From Lachnospira hominis (ex Liu et al. 2021) (GTDB lineage: Bacteria; Bacillota; Clostridia; Lachnospirales; Lachnospiraceae): DNA of 64,000 bases. The translations under genes and the position numbers were made by a program. Shown here piece by piece: positions 61,945-64,000 of the stretch. Under the pieces are notes generated by a model that searched no databases, was not told the origin of the DNA, and saw only the letters and a list, made by a program, of their open reading frames with translations. The first letter of the stretch is position 1. Each line of letters opens with the position of its first letter. Location: contig NZ_JACOPD010000008.1 in the NCBI RefSeq assembly GCF_014287955.1, forward strand, positions 62,001 to 126,000. Reading direction: 5' to 3'.

Positions 61945-62069
61945 GCGGGCAGTAAGCCAGAGTCATTACTTGTATGAGAATGAGAATTTGGCGGATACCG
62001 CAGTTCTATATACTCACGGATGAGTATATGCCCGGCTTACGGATAAGCAATACCGGCAGGAGGATATTT
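61945..62069 (+). promoter_or_regulatory. structured flgK leader with CGGAT loop, candidate CsrA target
   Basis: Outer arms GTAAGCC (61952-61958) and GGCTTAC (62034-62040) enclose a perfect hairpin ATATACTCA-CGGA-TGAGTATAT (62008-62029). CGGAT occurs three times (61992, 62017, 62040) and the ribosome site is AGGAGGAT (62058-62065). GGA in a loop and at the ribosome site is the CsrA pattern. Confidence 0.5.
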
Positions 62070-64000
62070 ATGGCTAATGGAATGGCGAGTCTGTTTGTTG
62101 GTGCATCAGGCCTAAAATCAGCACAGACAGCATTAAATACAACGGCACACAACCTTTCTAATATCAATACAGAGGGTTATACAAGACAGCAGATTGCATT
62201 CAGGGATACACACTATCTTAGAATCGGTGGAAGCTATGCTTCACCTTCAGCATCTGTATACGGACTTGGTGTTGGGATAAGCGAAATCAGAAGAATAAGA
62301 GACGAATTTATAGATAAAGCATATCGGACAGAAAACGGCCGGCTTGGTTATTACTCAAACCAGTACAAGGCTATTGAAGAAGTTGAAGACCAGTTTGGAG
62401 AACTTCAGGGCGTAACATTTCAGGACGCATTGAACAATCTGTATACGGCAATTAATGAACTTAGTAAAGAACCAGCAAGTACTGTAAAGCGTTCTTCACT
62501 CATACAGAATGCGTCAGCACTTGTGACAAGGTCTGATGCAATTTATTCAGGACTTAAAGATTATCAGGAAACTCTTAACATAGATGTTGCCAATGCAATT
62601 AACAAAATCAATGCTTATGGTGAAAAGATTTTTTCACTGAATAAGCAGATTGCAAAGATTGAAGGTACAGGTGTTGAGAATGCCAACGATTTGAGAGACC
62701 AGAGAGATAAAGCACTTGATGAACTCAGTGAGTATATTGATATTTCATATTACGAAGTGCAGGGCGGAGAGATATATGTAAATGCTGGTGGAGTTCCATT
62801 TGTGACAATGTCGTCATATACGCAGATGTCATCAAGAACGAATGATGATTCGACATTACTTAATCCGACATGGCCGGCATTTGAAAGAGACGTATATCCG
62901 GAGACAGAATTGTATTCTGCATTGACAGATAAAGACAAGGGCGGACTTAAAGGCACACTTCTTGCAAGAGGAAGCATTGAAGTCGATTATACAGATATAC
63001 CGGTAAAACCTGATAAAGCTGATTATGATCTTACAACAGCGGACGGAAAAGCGGCCTATGATAAAGATTATGCAAAATATCAGGAGAAGCAGGAATATTA
63101 TAATAAGTACATAGAACCATCGGTTATCCTTAGTGCTCTTGCGGGCGTTGATAAGCTTATGAACGGTATTGTGACAAAGATAAATGATGTTCTTTGCCCG
63201 GAGAAAGACATGAAGCTTACAACAGCTTTGACAGATGAAAATGGCAACGAAATTATGCCAAACAGCTACAGTTATACTGTTTCAGATGCTGTTTTATATG
63301 ATAAATATAAAAATGAAGTAAAAGGTTTTGATAACGGCGACGGAACATACAGCTACGAATCATCAGAGCCTCTTTATACTGATAAAGATTTAAAAAATAA
63401 GGCTGACGTAACATCATACAATTATACTGTGCTTGACATGGATAAGACAGATTATGGCATGGATGAAGATAAGACAGTCGGCACAGAAATCTTTGGAAGA
63501 CTTAATACAAAGCGTTATATAAAGATGAAAGATGCTAATGGTAATGACATGTATGTTCATAATAACCAGAATGAAAAAGGCGACCGTTCAGAATATAAGC
63601 TTGGAAATATAATTATGAATTCTGTTGCAGAACAGGATATAGCAAAGATTCCAATGACAACGCTTCAGGGAAAAGAAGATATGGCTAAGGGTCAGGAACT
63701 TATTGATGCATGGAACGGTGATTTCGCATCAATAAATCCGCAGATGTATGCTGTTGGCAATTTCAGCACATATTACAATAACTTTATCGGAGAATTCTCG
63801 ACAGTGGGAAAAGTTCTTTATAATTATGTAGACCACCAGCAGACAATGGTTGACGGATACGATGACCAGAGACTTCAGTCAGAAGGTGTTGCATCAGATG
63901 AAGAACTTGAAAAAATGATAAAATACCAGCAGGCATACAATGCCTCATCAAGATATGTCAATGTAATAAGCGAGATGCTTGAACATATAGTTACAGCACT
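62070..64000 (+). CDS. flgK: flagellar hook-associated protein FlgK (3' end outside window)
   Basis: 643 codons visible from ATG 62070 (AGGAGGATATTT). N-terminal FVGASGLKSAQTALNTTAHN and LSNINTEGYTRQQIAF are the HAP1 signature; the last residues, YQQAYNASSRYVNVISEMLE, are the conserved C-terminal helix, so only a few codons are missing. It joins hook and filament. The middle (about residues 290-560) is a large variable domain, making it longer than the ~550-residue E. coli protein. Confidence 0.93.
   Translation, partial: MANGMASLFVGASGLKSAQTALNTTAHNLSNINTEGYTRQQIAFRDTHYLRIGGSYASPSASVYGLGVGISEIRRIRDEFIDKAYRTENGRLGYYSNQYKAIEEVEDQFGELQGVTFQDALNNLYTAINELSKEPASTVKRSSLIQNASALVTRSDAIYSGLKDYQETLNIDVANAINKINAYGEKIFSLNKQIAKIEGTGVENANDLRDQRDKALDELSEYIDISYYEVQGGEIYVNAGGVPFVTMSSYTQMSSRTNDDSTLLNPTWPAFERDVYPETELYSALTDKDKGGLKGTLLARGSIEVDYTDIPVKPDKADYDLTTADGKAAYDKDYAKYQEKQEYYNKYIEPSVILSALAGVDKLMNGIVTKINDVLCPEKDMKLTTALTDENGNEIMPNSYSYTVSDAVLYDKYKNEVKGFDNGDGTYSYESSEPLYTDKDLKNKADVTSYNYTVLDMDKTDYGMDEDKTVGTEIFGRLNTKRYIKMKDANGNDMYVHNNQNEKGDRSEYKLGNIIMNSVAEQDIAKIPMTTLQGKEDMAKGQELIDAWNGDFASINPQMYAVGNFSTYYNNFIGEFSTVGKVLYNYVDHQQTMVDGYDDQRLQSEGVASDEELEKMIKYQQAYNASSRYVNVISEMLEHIVTA

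Overview
The window looks like a chromosomal segment of a motile, spore-forming, AT-rich Firmicute, most likely a gut Lachnospiraceae (Roseburia/Eubacterium/Butyrivibrio type). The evidence is spoIIID, an mbl-flhO-flhP-like run, comF-yvyF-flgM-flgN-flgK, a SAM-I riboswitch in front of metK, and clostridial-style small genes. The assignment to family is inference; spore formation and flagella follow from the genes seen.

From base 1 to about 41.2 kb the DNA is accessory and is nested three deep. Level 1 is an integrative element or genomic island whose left end lies outside the window. It holds small metabolic genes (DUF4186, VOC, YaiI/YqxD, ArsC-like, macrodomain), an SOS-like cassette (S24 repressor, Y-family polymerase, LexA DNA-binding domain), several XRE regulators, two resolvase-fold proteins that look catalytically dead, an orphan MazF toxin, and an excisionase and Tn916-type tyrosine integrase at its right end (39.5-41.1 kb).

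Level 2 (3629-32494) sits inside the level-1 macrodomain gene. It is a TnpX/TndX-type transposon with GA crossover dinucleotides. It carries tnpV, an attenuated tet(O)-tet(40) operon, three sigma-like regulators (one broken by a stop codon), a RepA-like ATPase, an origin-like repeat region, a MobV relaxase, ParB, a PC4-fold protein and its own large serine recombinase at the right end. Without level 3 it would be about 12.2 kb.

Level 3 (14121-30828, 16.7 kb) sits inside the level-2 recombinase gene and so should immobilise it. It carries its own serine recombinase, TnpW, a Cfr/RlmN-type 23S rRNA methyltransferase behind a drug-type transcription attenuator, an oriT-like hairpin with MobC and a relaxase, a HelD-type RNA polymerase recycling helicase, and the remains of a Tn1549-like conjugation module (rep, PcfB, VirD4, cut Maff2, VirB4 fragment, second MobC, relaxase stub). 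For both nested elements the boundaries can be read to the base. A dinucleotide core is flanked at exactly 11 nt on each side by a perfect 10-11 bp inverted repeat, and joining the outer halves restores the interrupted gene in frame.

From 41.3 kb to the end the sequence is ordinary core genome: LMW phosphatase, an unusual HD plus metallo-beta-lactamase fusion, TrpB2, RecQ, MATE pump, MgtE with a leader ORF and attenuator, SpoIIID, HD-GYP phosphodiesterase, SAM riboswitch-metK, a DUF1113 membrane protein, Mbl, two rod/hook proteins, rod-binding protein, RecD2, ComF, YvyF, FlgM, FlgN and FlgK (running off the end). No tRNA, rRNA or CRISPR array was seen.
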